NCBI GenBank assembly: GCA_949288415.1
Contig: CASEKE010000045.1
Coordinates: 92,368 to 156,367, forward strand
Length of the DNA stretch: 64,000 bases
Reading direction: 5' to 3'
From: an uncultured Spirochaetales bacterium
Lineage (GTDB): Bacteria > Spirochaetota > Spirochaetia > Sphaerochaetales > Sphaerochaetaceae
The position numbers were made by a program, and so were the translations under genes. A model generated the notes under the pieces. It searched no databases and was not told where the DNA came from. It saw only the letters and a list, made by a program, of their open reading frames with translations. This document shows, one piece after another, positions 27,751 to 36,396 of this stretch (positions are counted from its first letter, which is position 1; every line of letters begins with the position of its first letter).

Positions 27751-27795
27751 TCCGGCTGTCTTCTTTTGCCGTTTTCCGGAAAGGATGCAGCCGGA
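27751..27795. other. Structured convergent gap between the GNAT and alcohol dehydrogenase genes
   Basis: TCCGGCTG (27751-27758) pairs with CAGCCGGA (27788-27795), enclosing the palindrome TTTCCGGAAA. It sits between two convergent stops and is followed on the plus strand by a short GTTTTCC. It could act as a weak terminator. Confidence 0.35.
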
Positions 27796-27819
27796 TCCGT
27801 TTTCCCTGGGCAATCCTCT

Positions 27820-28995
27820 CTAGAGCATCATCCTGTATATCGTTTCCATGTCCTTCTCGTCGAGAACGCGGAAGTTTCCGATTTTCCTTGTGGAGAAGAA
27901 CGAACACTTCTTCGCAAGTTCCTTGATCTGTTCCTCCGATGGTTCGATTCCTGCCTCCTTGAGACTGAGCGGCATGTCAAGAGAGCGGAAGAGCTCCTGA
28001 AATTTTCCTATGGTCTTATCGCATGCGGACTCGGTTTCGCCGTCGATTCCGAATACGGCCTTGCCAAGTTCCGCAAACCTGGCCGGCTTCTCCTTTGAGA
28101 CGAAGCGGGCCCATGCGGGGAATACTATCGCCAGACCTGCTCCATGGGCTATGTCGAACATCCCGGAGAGTTCATGCTCCAGCTGATGGCAGGCCCAATC
28201 TCCTTTTGTATCGTTTCCGAGGGCCATCAGGCCGTTGTGAGACAGACTGGATGCCCACATGAGCGATGCATGGGCCTCGTAGTCGAGAGGATTCTCCAAA
28301 CAAGATGCTCCTTTCTCGAATACCGTGCGGATGAGCGAGCCGGCAAGTGCGTCTGTTATGCCGATTCCCTTTCCTGCGTGGAAGAATCTTTCGATCGTGT
28401 GCATGGCGATGTCGACCGTACCGCAGGAAATCTGGTATGGCGGGAGCGTATATGTCAGCTCTGGATTCATCAGAGCGAACTTGGCTCTGCAGTAATTGGT
28501 GTTGCAGCCTCTCTTGAGTCCCAGTTCCTCGTTTGTGAGGACCGAGCTGTCGCTCATTTCGCTTCCTGCTGCAGCGAGCGTCAGTACGACGCCTAGGCCG
28601 GCAGAACCCTTGGGGACTCTGGCCCCGGAATAGAAGTCCCACGGGTCGCCTCCGTTGTAGATTCCGTAACAGATTGCCTTTGCACTGTCGATGACGGATC
28701 CGCCACCCACAGCAAGGACGAAATCGATGTTCTTTCTCCTGCAGAGTTCCAGTGCTTCTCTCGCCAGTTCTATCCTCGGGTTGGGCTTTACTCCACCAAG
28801 CAGCTCGTACTTTATTCCCTTTGCATCCAGCAGGTCCGTGATCTTCTTTATCAGTCCGGATCGTACAGCCGACTTTCCTCCGAAATGGACAAGCACCTTC
28901 TTTACCTTGAGTGCTTCAAGCTCTTCTGCTACCTTTGTCTCTGCGTCCTGTCCGAACAATACATGGGTTGGGGTATAGTATTCACTGATGCTCAT
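27820..28995 (-). CDS. Iron-containing alcohol dehydrogenase (butanol dehydrogenase type)
   Basis: This NAD(P)H-dependent enzyme reduces aldehydes to alcohols in fermentation. The 391-residue protein has the nucleotide-binding GGKSAVRSG and AVGGGSVIDSAKAI motifs. The metal site comprises Asp and His in GTVDIAMHTIE plus the two histidines of WACHQLEHELSG and FDIAHGAGLAI. It belongs to the BdhA/YqhD-like branch by length and pattern; the aldehyde is not determinable. AGGAGG precedes the ATG. The start overlaps the end of the receiver-PEP-synthase-like gene by 14 bases, so they share an mRNA. Confidence 0.9.
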   Translation of the reverse strand: MSISEYYTPTHVLFGQDAETKVAEELEALKVKKVLVHFGGKSAVRSGLIKKITDLLDAKGIKYELLGGVKPNPRIELAREALELCRRKNIDFVLAVGGGSVIDSAKAICYGIYNGGDPWDFYSGARVPKGSAGLGVVLTLAAAGSEMSDSSVLTNEELGLKRGCNTNYCRAKFALMNPELTYTLPPYQISCGTVDIAMHTIERFFHAGKGIGITDALAGSLIRTVFEKGASCLENPLDYEAHASLMWASSLSHNGLMALGNDTKGDWACHQLEHELSGMFDIAHGAGLAIVFPAWARFVSKEKPARFAELGKAVFGIDGETESACDKTIGKFQELFRSLDMPLSLKEAGIEPSEEQIKELAKKCSFFSTRKIGNFRVLDEKDMETIYRMML

Positions 28996-31912
28996 TCTCT
29001 CTCCTCCTTATGACGGCGCGATTCCTCCTGCCGTCGACCTTTATATCGAAGCCCTCAGGGGCTTTTACATGCAGAAAATGTCTGGTTTCCGTGACCACCG
29101 GAAGTTCCCTTATCGCCTCGTAATCCAGAATCCCGTCTCCGTGGAGCGGATTGATCGTAAGGTAGATGGCTCCGAGGCTCGTCATGTTCTGGAAGAAGTG
29201 CGTACCCTGGCTGGGCTCGACATCCAGTTCTTTGAGACCCGTCTCGACGATCACCTGCGCCCGTGATATCTGTGACCAGACGCAAGGTATGCCGAGCCAT
29301 CGGTCGGAGGAACCCAGCCGCCCGGCTGCCACAAGTACGTAGTTTCCGTCCGTGCTCTTGTTCAGCTTCTCTAGTTCTCTTGCCATTTCCAGAGTTTCGG
29401 AGGCCTTGAACGCCTCCGGCTTTATCGTAACGAGTTCGTCTATTCCCTCTATCTGGCCGTTCCCCATGACTTTACGTGCGAAGATGATGGCATCCTTCTC
29501 GTCTTCCTCCTCCACGAACACTTCCTGTTCGGCGCCGTTCGATGAGATGGGGCGGATCTGGAGGATCGTGAAATCGACTATTTCCCGTTCCGTGTTCACG
29601 GCGAACTCGATCTCTACTGGTTCGGCCATGGCTTCGCTTCCGAGCTTCAGCATTTCGTCGACTATCGGAGCAAGCGGAAGCATGCCGTACTTGAGGATCC
29701 CGTTGAAAGTGAGGAGCTTTATCCCGTTTGCCGATATCGACTCGGATAGCGTTCCTGTATAGGGATCTATTGTGGAGAATATGTTTTTCGTCGCCTTTTT
29801 ATATCTGTATCCCTCTTCGAGCGGAAGCTTGATCAGGTTGTCGCTGTCGGCCAAAGGATCGAACGGCTTTTCCATGTCCAGTGCGTAGAAGCAATCCTGT
29901 ACCGACGAATCCTGACCGGTGAGATTTCCACTAGGCTTCCTAGGCTTGGCCGGGCAGAACCTGAACGACGTTCCTTCGTCGACGACCGTCTTGCCGAAGC
30001 CGAAAGAGAGCATTCCGATTCCGTCTTCCTGGCACTGCCCGGGGGCAGGATAGTAATTCAGGCTTCTTGCTACGCCCGAGATGTTCGGGAAGAACAGGTT
30101 GTCGTGGGCGCTGCCCGTGATCTGCTGTATTATCACGGCCATCTTCTCGTCCTCGAGAGTGTGATCCGTATTCTTCAGATACTCTTTCGCATTTTCGTAG
30201 AACGTACTTGCCCATACTGTCTTTACAGCCATTTCCAGTTCCTCGAGCCTCTTTTCGTCCGTTCCCCTGTTCGGAATCATCGATGTCTGGTAGACTCCGG
30301 CGAACGGTTGGAAGTGGGAATCTTCAAGAAGCGACGAAGATCGGATCGACAGCGGATTCTTCAGCTGTTTCGTCATTTCCATCAGACATTCGTGCAGATA
30401 CTGCGGCATGGGCTTCGACAAAAAGAGAGCGAGTATCATCTCGTCCGAGAACGAACAGAACGAAAGGTCGGAAAGGTCGTTTTCCTCGAGGAAGAGGTCG
30501 AACATCTCTGTGGTGACCACTACTGTCCTCGGTATGGAAAGACAGAGTGACGGGTACTTCTTCCTCAGTCCGTTGGCCTTGATTATCTGGCTCAGGAACG
30601 CCAAACCGCGGCCCTTGCCTCCCATCGAACCCTTTCCTATGCGGGCGAACTGCATAGTCTCGTCGTAGTGTGCACTGGAGAATTCCGCGATTACGCCCCT
30701 GGTCCTGTCTGCTCTGTATTCCTTTATCGTGTCGTAGAGAAGCTGTCTGGTTTCCTCCGGATCGGTTCCCGGAGCGAGTTTGATGTTCTTGATCAGCGTC
30801 GCTAGCTGGTAGAGGGACTGCGCCCTGAGCCATCTGGAGAAATCGTTCTTCTTCGAGTGATAGATGAACGAGTCTATGGGCATCGTCTTGACGAAGAGCT
30901 GGACTTCTTTCATGGTGTCCGCTCTGCCTATCTCTTTCATTGTCTTGGGGTCGATGAAGATGAACGGACCGAAATTGTAGCGTTTCAGGAAATGCTTTTC
31001 CACATCCTGCAGCAGGGTAGGAGAGAGTTTCCAGACGAAGTCCGCTCCGTATTTCTCCGCATCCTTCGCGTTCTCCTTTTCTCTGGTCTGGATGAGGATG
31101 GGGATATCCTTGTCCATTGCTTTGATGTACTTGCAAAGTTCGAATCCCGCCGTCCTTTTCTCTCCGTCGGCAATCGGGAACGAGACATCTGTGACCACGC
31201 CAAGGATGTTCGCACTGTAACGGTCGAGGATCTCTGTCGCTTCCTCGTACGTTCTGGCGAGGACGATCTTCGGCCTGCCGCGCATCCTCAGCGTCTTGCC
31301 CCATTCGTTCAGAGCCTCGAGTATGCTTGTCCGATTCTGATGGATAAGGCAGGTATACATCTGCGGCAGGTATGTCGAGATGAATCGTACGGAATCCTCG
31401 ACGAGTACGATGACCTGGACATCGGCCTCCTTTGTATCGTGGTCGATGTTCATCCTGTCCTCGATGAGCTTCACCATCGCCAGAAATAGCGAGGCATTGC
31501 CTTGCCAGTAGAACATGTAGTCTATGTATGGGCAGTTCTCGCCTTTGAGTTCCTTGACTTTCCTGTGGTCGGGAGATGGGGACAGGACTATGATCGGCAT
31601 GTCCTTCCGGAGTTTCTTGATGCTTTCGCATAGAGCTTCCACCCTTCCGGAACGAAGGTCGAGCATGGTTATCACAAGGTCGAAGTTGAGACTTCTTATG
31701 AGGCTCAGCGCTTCCTCCTCGCTGTTGGTATGGGTTATCTTCGGAGGATTGGACAGTCCCAGGGCCGTGTACTCCTTGTAGAGTTCCTCCTCGACTCTTC
31801 CATCTTCTTCGAGCATGAATCTGTCGTAGTCCGAACAGATCAGCAGAACGTTGTATATGTGCTTCAGCATCAGGTTGCTGAACGGCAGCCATGTCTGGTC
31901 CAAAAGATACAT
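28982..31912 (-). CDS. Receiver-like domains fused to a PEP/pyruvate-binding (PPDK N-terminal) domain
   Basis: The 976-residue protein is a hybrid. Residues about 18-135 resemble a receiver domain (LLICSDYDRF, DLVITMLDL). About 165-310 form a clearer one (VLVEDSVRF, VVTDVSFPIADG with the acceptor-like Asp, ILIQTREKEN). About 425-790 resemble the ATP-grasp/pyruvate-binding half of PEP synthase (GKGSMGGKGRGLAFL, PLSIRSSSLLEDS, FAGVYQTS, ILQIRPIS). The phospho-histidine swivel domain and the PEP-binding barrel are absent, so full PEP synthase activity is unlikely. A regulatory or sensory role linked to energy or pyruvate state is my inference. TGATAGAAT ends six bases before the ATG, and there is no SD. 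Confidence 0.7.
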   Translation of the reverse strand: MYLLDQTWLPFSNLMLKHIYNVLLICSDYDRFMLEEDGRVEEELYKEYTALGLSNPPKITHTNSEEEALSLIRSLNFDLVITMLDLRSGRVEALCESIKKLRKDMPIIVLSPSPDHRKVKELKGENCPYIDYMFYWQGNASLFLAMVKLIEDRMNIDHDTKEADVQVIVLVEDSVRFISTYLPQMYTCLIHQNRTSILEALNEWGKTLRMRGRPKIVLARTYEEATEILDRYSANILGVVTDVSFPIADGEKRTAGFELCKYIKAMDKDIPILIQTREKENAKDAEKYGADFVWKLSPTLLQDVEKHFLKRYNFGPFIFIDPKTMKEIGRADTMKEVQLFVKTMPIDSFIYHSKKNDFSRWLRAQSLYQLATLIKNIKLAPGTDPEETRQLLYDTIKEYRADRTRGVIAEFSSAHYDETMQFARIGKGSMGGKGRGLAFLSQIIKANGLRKKYPSLCLSIPRTVVVTTEMFDLFLEENDLSDLSFCSFSDEMILALFLSKPMPQYLHECLMEMTKQLKNPLSIRSSSLLEDSHFQPFAGVYQTSMIPNRGTDEKRLEELEMAVKTVWASTFYENAKEYLKNTDHTLEDEKMAVIIQQITGSAHDNLFFPNISGVARSLNYYPAPGQCQEDGIGMLSFGFGKTVVDEGTSFRFCPAKPRKPSGNLTGQDSSVQDCFYALDMEKPFDPLADSDNLIKLPLEEGYRYKKATKNIFSTIDPYTGTLSESISANGIKLLTFNGILKYGMLPLAPIVDEMLKLGSEAMAEPVEIEFAVNTEREIVDFTILQIRPISSNGAEQEVFVEEEDEKDAIIFARKVMGNGQIEGIDELVTIKPEAFKASETLEMARELEKLNKSTDGNYVLVAAGRLGSSDRWLGIPCVWSQISRAQVIVETGLKELDVEPSQGTHFFQNMTSLGAIYLTINPLHGDGILDYEAIRELPVVTETRHFLHVKAPEGFDIKVDGRRNRAVIRRRENEHQ

Positions 31913-31918
31913 ATTCGG

Positions 31919-31927
31919 ATTCTATCA
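31919..31927 (-). promoter_or_regulatory. Extended -10 promoter of the receiver/PEP-binding gene
   Basis: On the minus strand TGATAGAAT (31927-31919) is an extended -10 ending six bases before the ATG at 31912. No clear -35 is present, as is usual for extended -10 promoters. Confidence 0.5.
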
Positions 31928-31958
31928 CATCCGGAGAGCTTGCGTGATATATTCGTTG

Positions 31959-31990
31959 CTGTTTTTCAAAAAACAGACAATCTGTTTTGA
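31959..31990. promoter_or_regulatory. Overlapping dyads upstream of gdhA
   Basis: CTGTTTTT-CA-AAAAACAG (31959-31976) is a perfect dyad. Its right arm can alternatively pair as AAACAGA-CAA-TCTGTTT with the following bases. The element lies between the divergent receiver/PEP-binding gene and gdhA, about 100 bases upstream of gdhA, and could be an operator or a mutually exclusive RNA structure. Confidence 0.35.
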
Positions 31991-32088
31991 GGTTTTTGAA
32001 AACTTGCTCCAAGATATGGTAGTTCATATTTTTCTTTTCTTGCCAGAACGTATTTTCTCTCTTAAGCTGTGTGTAAAAGGAGCAATAA

Positions 32089-33426
32089 ATGTACGATCTA
32101 GAGAAGTTCATCCGTGAGCTCGAGAGAAAGAACCCTGCAGAACCTGAGTTCATCCAGGCTGTACGGGAAGTCTGCGAGAGCGTGATAGATGTGGTCAATT
32201 CGAATCCGGTTTACCTCAAGAACAGGATTCTCGAAAGAATTACTGAGCCCGACAGGGTATTTTCGTTCAAGGTGGAATGGGAGGACGACAATGGCGATAT
32301 CCAGGTCAATCGAGGTTATCGCGTACAGTTCAACAATGCGATCGGGCCATACAAAGGAGGCCTGAGGTTCCATTCCTCTGTGACTCTCGGAAGCCTGAAG
32401 TTCCTCGGCTTCGAGCAGACGTTCAAGAACAGTCTTACGACGTTGCCGATGGGAGGCGGAAAAGGCGGTTCCGACTTCTCTCCGAAGGGAAGGAGCGATG
32501 CTGAGATTCTTCGCTTCTGCCGGTCGTTCATGACCGAGCTCCAGAAGTACATCGGCCCCGATACGGACATCCCTGCCGGAGACATCGGCGTCGGAGCACG
32601 TGAAATCGGATTCCTGTACGGACAGTACAAACGGCTCAGAGGAGAGAATACAGGCGTTCTGACGGGCAAAGGCCTCAACTACGGCGGGTCGCTCGTGCGT
32701 CCTGAGGCTACAGGCTACGGTACCATGTACTTTGCATCCGAGATGTTGAAGGCCCATGGGGATTCCATGGAAGGAAAGAGAGTCGCAGTCTCCGGTTTCG
32801 GCAACGTGGCCTGGGGGGCCGTGATGAAAGCCACGGAGCTCGGCGCGAAGGTCGTAACCATATCCGGTCCCGACGGCTATGTGCTTGACGAGGACGGTGT
32901 CGGAACTCCGGAGAAATGGGCGTTCATGCTGCAGCTGAGAAGCTCGAACAAGGATGTCGTGAAACCTTATGCGGACAAGTTCGGCTGTGTTTTCGTTCCT
33001 GGCAAAAAGCCGTGGGAGGTCCCTGTAGACATGGCTTTCCCCTGTGCGATACAGAACGAGCTCGGGGAGGAGGATGCCGCAGCTCTTGTCGCCAACGGCG
33101 TGAAGTACGTTGTGGAGACTTCCAATATGGGCTGTACCCGCGAGGCCATGGAATACTTCATCGATCATCGCATCCCGTTTGCGCCCGGCAAGGCCGCCAA
33201 TGCAGGCGGAGTCGCTGTCTCCGGCCTAGAGATGAGCCAGAATGCCATGCATCTTTCCTGGACGAGCGAGGAAGTGGATGGAAAGCTACATGGAATCATG
33301 AAATCGATCCATGAGGCATGTGTAGCCGAAGGCCGCGAGGACGACGGATACATCAACTATGTTAAAGGGGCGAATATAGCAGGATTCAAAAAGGTTGCCG
33401 ACGCGATGTGTGCTCTAGGGTACTGA
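32089..33426 (+). CDS. gdhA: NADP-type glutamate dehydrogenase
   Basis: This enzyme interconverts 2-oxoglutarate plus ammonia and glutamate; the hexameric NADP type usually assimilates ammonia. The 445-residue protein has the substrate region GPYKGGLRFHSS, catalytic-lysine motif LPMGGGKGGSDFSPKG, DIPAGDIGVG, and a Rossmann segment VSGFGNVAWGA. The C-terminal half has EVPVDMAFPCAIQNELGEEDA and NAGGVAVSGLEMSQN. The ATG has an AAGGAG SD seven bases upstream. It is a single-gene transcript ending in a strong terminator. The overlapping dyads upstream may regulate it. Confidence 0.95.
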   Translation: MYDLEKFIRELERKNPAEPEFIQAVREVCESVIDVVNSNPVYLKNRILERITEPDRVFSFKVEWEDDNGDIQVNRGYRVQFNNAIGPYKGGLRFHSSVTLGSLKFLGFEQTFKNSLTTLPMGGGKGGSDFSPKGRSDAEILRFCRSFMTELQKYIGPDTDIPAGDIGVGAREIGFLYGQYKRLRGENTGVLTGKGLNYGGSLVRPEATGYGTMYFASEMLKAHGDSMEGKRVAVSGFGNVAWGAVMKATELGAKVVTISGPDGYVLDEDGVGTPEKWAFMLQLRSSNKDVVKPYADKFGCVFVPGKKPWEVPVDMAFPCAIQNELGEEDAAALVANGVKYVVETSNMGCTREAMEYFIDHRIPFAPGKAANAGGVAVSGLEMSQNAMHLSWTSEEVDGKLHGIMKSIHEACVAEGREDDGYINYVKGANIAGFKKVADAMCALGY

Positions 33427-33448
33427 TCGTCGTTTTTCCCCCATATCC

Positions 33449-33474
33449 AGGTCCCGGCGACGGGACCTTTTTCG
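33449..33474. terminator. Terminator between gdhA and the convergent phosphatase gene
   Basis: AGGTCCCG-GCGA-CGGGACCT forms an 8-bp stem with a tetraloop followed by a T-run on the plus strand. It lies about 25 bases after the gdhA stop. Confidence 0.9.
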
Positions 33475-33477
33475 TTT

Positions 33478-34203
33478 TCAGCAGATTCCTCTGGGATTGT
33501 GTCCGGGATAGAACTTCTCCGACTGGCCCGATTGCCAGGACCGCCCCGTGTCGAGGTCGAACAGAGTCAGGCGTCCGTCCCAGCCGCAGCCGGTATCCAA
33601 TGCTACCAGAAGCCCGTCGTCGGATACGTATGGTTTCGATCCTACAGGCGTATGTCCGATGACAACTCTTTTTGCAATGGATCGTTCTTCCCCCTGCAGA
33701 TGGTTCATAAGATATGTCCTGTCCCAGACGATGTCGAACCCGGCCGATCCGAACTCCTGCTTCTCGTAGGTGTGTCTTCTTATTCCTCCGATGAGGAGCA
33801 GTTCGTCCTGCGAGAAACCGGCGGGACCGCCGTGCATTATGAATTCCCTTCCCGTATCGATCACGTACGGCCAGGACGCTAGGTATTCCGCCAGCATGAG
33901 CATCTCTCTTTTTCCGGCCTTCCCGACGCTCTTGACCGTATGCCAACCGCCCTGGTTAAGCCATGCTGTGCTCGACTCTCTGGCAGACAGGTAGTTCTGG
34001 AGCCATATGTCGTGGTTGCCTATGACGGGACGGAACTTTTTCAACCCCAGAAAGAAGTGCAGGCACTCGAACACGTCCGGATATCCGTCGGCGACGTCGC
34101 CGACGAAGAACAGCTCGTCCTCGTCGGAGAACGAAGCTTTTTCCAACACGTCCATCAGTGCCTTGTACGAGCCGTGCACATCTCCCAGAGCCAGTCTTCT
34201 CAT
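33478..34203 (-). CDS. PP1/PP2A-like metallophosphoesterase
   Basis: The 241-residue protein has the complete calcineurin-like metal site in order: GDVHG, GDVADGYPD, GNHDIW, MHGGPAGF and VIGHTPVG. Spacing and length fit bacterial Ser/Thr protein phosphatase 1-like enzymes or Ap4A hydrolases, and I cannot separate these from sequence alone. Its start overlaps the stop of the S9 peptidase gene by ATGA, so the two are co-transcribed. The shared operon does not itself indicate a substrate. Confidence 0.82.
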   Translation of the reverse strand: MRRLALGDVHGSYKALMDVLEKASFSDEDELFFVGDVADGYPDVFECLHFFLGLKKFRPVIGNHDIWLQNYLSARESSTAWLNQGGWHTVKSVGKAGKREMLMLAEYLASWPYVIDTGREFIMHGGPAGFSQDELLLIGGIRRHTYEKQEFGSAGFDIVWDRTYLMNHLQGEERSIAKRVVIGHTPVGSKPYVSDDGLLVALDTGCGWDGRLTLFDLDTGRSWQSGQSEKFYPGHNPRGIC

Positions 34204-36143
34204 TTGCTTCGTGCCCTGAGGTGCTTTTCAAACCAGGAGGTTATTTCCTCCAGCCGCTTGACTCTTGCCTTTGGTTTTCCCGAGCGTGATAGCTCGTGGT
34301 TCTCCTTGTGAAACAGTACGAGCCGTGCCTCTACGCCTTTCGTCACGAGTGCGGTCAGCAGCTGATAGCCTTGTTCCACCGGGCATCGGTAGTCTTCGTC
34401 GGAATGGATGATCAGGGTAGGGGTCTTCGCGTTCTTCATTATCGCCGGTAGCGGCGAGTGTTCCAGCACTTTGTCGAAATCCCCGTCCATAAGGCTTGCA
34501 GCATTCTGGTCGTCGACGAAGTAGGTACCTATGTCGCTGGTACCCCACATGCTTGTCCAGTTGCATATCGAGCGTTGCGTCGCAATCGCTTTGAAGAAGT
34601 CCGTGTGGCCGAGGATCCAGTTGCTCATGAATCCGCCATAGGAGCCGCCTGTGGCGCCGACGTTGTTCCTGTCTATTTCCGGATATCTTTCAAGCACTCT
34701 GTCCTTGAATTCCATTATGTCCTCGTAATCGACCGTTCCGTACTTGCCTCTGATGTCGGCGAAACTGTCACCGCGTCCATCCGATCCTCGCGGATTGCAG
34801 AACATGACGAAATATCCCATGGAAGCCCATACCTGCATTTCGTGGTAGAATACCTCGCCGTAGACAGTCTTTGGCCCTCCGTGTATGTCCAGTATCGCCG
34901 GATACTTTTTCCCATTTTCGAAGTCCTTAGGTCTGAGAACCCAGCCGTCGATGTCTATCCCGTCCTTGTCGACGAACGTGATCTTCTCCGGCCTTGCAAC
35001 GTATTTTCCTTCGAGAACTTTGCTGTTGAGGTCCGTAGCCTTGACTCCGTTCACATATATCTCCTCGAGTTCCATGTCGCGCATCTCCACGGAATAGAGA
35101 TCGTTTCCGGAGAAGCAGAACGAGTCCACGGAACCTTCCGCATCCCTGATTCTCTCGAACTTTCCATCCTTGTCGAGCGATACGATGAGACTTCTGTTCC
35201 TTAGAGTCGTCACGAAGTATATCTTTCCGTCGTGCACTTCGGATATTCTTCCTCCGCCGAGTCTTGTATCGGAACCTACCGAGCTGTACATGGCCTCTCC
35301 CCAGGAGGCGAACGGAACAAGCGTACCGTCTTCCACTTTGTAGAAGTCCGCATTCTGGTTGATGCCTGTCCTCCTGCCGTCGTTGGCGGCGACGACGATT
35401 GTCCCGTTCATCAGGAATATGGCGGAAATGTCCCATTTCCTTCTCGCCAGAAGCTTCTTTGTCTTTCCTGTGTCGATCTCGATCTCGACTAGATCGTTGA
35501 AAAGCTCGTATGCCGGACGTCTCCGGTTTCCGAGCACATATGCCTTCTTTCCTTCATCGTCGATCTCGAGATAACCGACGTCGAAGTTCCTCGGTGTCAG
35601 ATTCCGTGTCTTTTTCGTCGTCGGATCTAGGATAGCCAGCCTCGTGTAGGTGTTGGCACTGAATGTTCCTCCGTTGTGGTAGAATGGAAACTCCTCGATT
35701 TCCTCCCAGTCGGCATTTTCCTTTTCCTTTTTTGCTCTGTCTTCCGGCTTAAGATTTTCATACCTCGCATCGGTGGTGTAGAGCAGCACGATCCTTCCGT
35801 CGGAAAGAAAGCGGAACGACGTTGTCCTGTATCCTATCTCGTATGCGAGACGGGCTTCCCCTCCGTCCAGAGGAAGCTCGTATATCCTGCTCGATCCTTC
35901 CGCTTTCTTTTCCTCGCGGTCGCCGAGAAAGAATATGGAACCGGAGAAGAATACCGGGCTGGTCATCTTGCCGTCGTGGGTGAGTTTTCTGAGTCTTCCG
36001 TTCTCGAGACTCAACAGATTCCTGGAATATCTGTTCCCTTTTTCGTCTGCGCGTGCTCCTACGAACACAATTCCCTTACCTGTCGCAACGGGCGATGAGA
36101 GGTATCTGTAGGACAGAAAGTCCTTCAAATCTATCTTGTCCAT
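34200..36143 (-). CDS. S9 family peptidase (prolyl oligopeptidase / acylaminoacyl peptidase type)
   Basis: This is a cytoplasmic serine peptidase that acts on short peptides. The 647-residue protein has an N-terminal beta-propeller (about 1-390) and a C-terminal alpha/beta hydrolase domain. The catalytic serine is in GGSYGGFM near residue 501, the Asp in HSDEDYRCP near 581 and the His in KENHELSRSGKP near 613. An HGGP oxyanion motif lies near 430. The ATG at 36143 has an AAGGAG SD; the frame is open 47 codons further but without support. No signal peptide is seen. It heads a two-gene unit with the phosphatase. Confidence 0.88.
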   Translation of the reverse strand: MDKIDLKDFLSYRYLSSPVATGKGIVFVGARADEKGNRYSRNLLSLENGRLRKLTHDGKMTSPVFFSGSIFFLGDREEKKAEGSSRIYELPLDGGEARLAYEIGYRTTSFRFLSDGRIVLLYTTDARYENLKPEDRAKKEKENADWEEIEEFPFYHNGGTFSANTYTRLAILDPTTKKTRNLTPRNFDVGYLEIDDEGKKAYVLGNRRRPAYELFNDLVEIEIDTGKTKKLLARRKWDISAIFLMNGTIVVAANDGRRTGINQNADFYKVEDGTLVPFASWGEAMYSSVGSDTRLGGGRISEVHDGKIYFVTTLRNRSLIVSLDKDGKFERIRDAEGSVDSFCFSGNDLYSVEMRDMELEEIYVNGVKATDLNSKVLEGKYVARPEKITFVDKDGIDIDGWVLRPKDFENGKKYPAILDIHGGPKTVYGEVFYHEMQVWASMGYFVMFCNPRGSDGRGDSFADIRGKYGTVDYEDIMEFKDRVLERYPEIDRNNVGATGGSYGGFMSNWILGHTDFFKAIATQRSICNWTSMWGTSDIGTYFVDDQNAASLMDGDFDKVLEHSPLPAIMKNAKTPTLIIHSDEDYRCPVEQGYQLLTALVTKGVEARLVLFHKENHELSRSGKPKARVKRLEEITSWFEKHLRARSK

Positions 36144-36236
36144 GAGTTCTCCTTGATATTCCTTGAGAATAACACGCGTACAAGGGAAATGCACGTACGA
36201 ACGGGAAAATACTTTCCTCAGGTATTTTATCGGGAT

Positions 36237-36366
36237 GGAACATTGTTCCGAAAACAGTAAAAACATGGAGTTTTTACGGCCCAAGCTTCAAAACGAAGGT
36301 TGCCAATTGCCGGCTGTTGATATATCCTAATTGTGGTGAGTTATCACACTGCCGTGGATTCCACGG
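36237..36366. promoter_or_regulatory. Cluster of dyads in the divergent region before PFOR
   Basis: Three perfect inverted repeats occur here: GGAACA-T-TGTTCC (36237-36249), GTAAAAAC-ATGGA-GTTTTTAC (36257-36277) and CCGTGG-ATT-CCACGG (36352-36366). The last lies about 30 bases before the PFOR ATG and probably forms a 5'-end mRNA hairpin. Between them TTGATA, 18 bases, TTATCA is a possible promoter. Its spacer contains TTGTGG..TCACAC, a half-match to a Rex-type site with one base too many between the arms. Confidence 0.4.
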
Positions 36367-36396
36367 AAAAACTATATTTTGGAGCGTAACAAAAAA

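Noticed and set aside
36330..36350. Possible Rex operator TTGTGG..TCACAC upstream of PFOR
   Set aside because: The arms are separated by seven bases instead of six and one base in each arm is off, so the match is not strong enough to call as a site.
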